Assembly: GCA_029856615.1 (NCBI GenBank)
Contig: JAHKLF010000093.1
Span: forward strand, 1 to 6,440
Direction: 5' to 3'
Origin: Candidatus Njordarchaeota archaeon
GTDB taxonomy: Archaea; Asgardarchaeota; Njordarchaeia; Njordarchaeales; Njordarchaeaceae
Length of the DNA: 6,440 nucleotides
How positions within the stretch are numbered: the first letter of the stretch is position 1; every line of letters starts with the position of its first letter. A model generated the notes under the pieces. That model was not told where the DNA came from. It did not search any database and worked only from the letters and a program-made list of their open reading frames with translations. A program made the translations under genes and the position numbers. Below are positions 6,016 to 6,440 of the stretch, piece after piece.

Positions 6016-6440
6016 ATGACAACAAGAGAAGTACTGATAAAAATTGTTCTAATAGGAGACGGAGCTGTAGGAAAAACATCTATTGCCAAGCGTTATTTGG
6101 GTAAAGAATTCGAACATGAATACATAATGACCGTGGGAGTTGATTTTTATAAAAAGGGAACTACAATAGAAATTCCAGAAATAGGCTCAATACATTTCGT
6201 TTGGCACATTTGGGATTTAAGTGGCCAGCCTCACTGGGAGCACGTAAGACCTGCTTTCTATAGAGGCGCTAGAGGGGCTTTACTCGTTTTTGATGTCTCA
6301 AATAAGCAAAGTTATATCGATGCTCCTCAATGGGCTAGAGAATTCATTAAAAATTCTGGTGGATATTATCCAATTGTCTTAGTCGGTAACAAAATAGATT
6401 TAAGGGATAAAATAGAAAACTGTATTACGACAGAGGAAGG
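6016..6440 (+). CDS. Ras/Rab-like small GTPase, N-terminal 141 residues (cut by right edge)
   Basis: This is a P-loop GTPase that should switch between GTP and GDP states. Visible motifs are G1 GDGAVGKT (14-21); switch I with Thr39 in the Rab-like context TVGVDF (39-44); G3 WDLSGQ (66-71) keeping the catalytic Gln71 equivalent to Ras Gln61; and G4 NKID (125-128). G5 and the C-terminus lie beyond the window. YRGARGALLVFDVSN (82-96) is typical of Rab-family folds. Two things differ from eukaryotic Rabs: the switch II reads WDLSGQPHWEHVR instead of WDTAGQE, and the loop after switch I is expanded (TIEIPEIGSIHFVWHIWD). The gene has its own TATA box and an SD. Small Ras-like GTPases of this type are known in Asgard archaea and in some other archaea, where their roles are mostly unknown. 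Regulation of membrane or cell polarity would be a guess. Membrane anchoring cannot be judged without the C-terminus. Confidence 0.93.
   Translation, partial: MTTREVLIKIVLIGDGAVGKTSIAKRYLGKEFEHEYIMTVGVDFYKKGTTIEIPEIGSIHFVWHIWDLSGQPHWEHVRPAFYRGARGALLVFDVSNKQSYIDAPQWAREFIKNSGGYYPIVLVGNKIDLRDKIENCITTEE

Overview
The window looks archaeal and probably thermophilic. It is AT-rich (estimated mid-30s % GC by eye). Genes carry GAGGT or GGTG Shine-Dalgarno (SD) sequences at 7-9 nt spacing, use TTG and GTG starts freely, and have AT-rich TATA-type boxes rather than bacterial -35/-10 pairs. Arginine is mostly AGA/AGG, and the proteins are rich in Ile, Lys, Glu, Arg and Val and poor in Gln. An HTH-phosphoribosyltransferase of archaeal type and a Ras/Rab-like small GTPase fit a Thermoproteota-like or Asgard-type archaeon. 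I cannot separate these from this sequence alone.

Layout: five protein-coding genes, all on the + strand, separated by non-coding gaps of about 145-270 nt, so most are probably single-gene units. (1) At 2-655 is the C-terminal part of an unrecognised protein whose reading frame is open to the left edge. (2) 656-923 is a non-coding gap with a T-rich hairpin after gene 1, a small dyad, and the promoter of the next gene. (3) 924-1652 encodes an HTH-PRTase, probably a ligand-sensing regulator or a salvage enzyme. (4) 1653-1850 holds a hairpin plus T-run, an 8-bp-arm dyad, and a 7-bp-arm dyad lying on the promoter of the next gene. (5) 1851-3044 encodes a 12-helix MFS permease. (6) 3045-3242 is a leader region with a TATA box, two small palindromes and an SD inside inverted repeats. 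(7) 3243-5870 encodes an 875-residue protein with an N-terminal GNAT acetyltransferase domain and about 700 residues of beta-rich sequence. (8) 5871-6015 is the GTPase promoter region. (9) 6016-6440 is the N-terminal part of a Rab-like GTPase, cut by the right edge.

How the genes may work together: no pathway is evident. The most plausible link is that the HTH-PRTase senses a nucleotide, PRPP or related ligand and controls itself or the downstream permease, whose promoter carries a dyad. The GNAT fusion and the GTPase share a 9-base TATA element (ACTTAAATA), but nothing else ties them. The most unusual items are the giant GNAT fusion and the Rab-like GTPase with a WDLSGQ switch II. I see no mobile element, CRISPR array, tRNA or rRNA.
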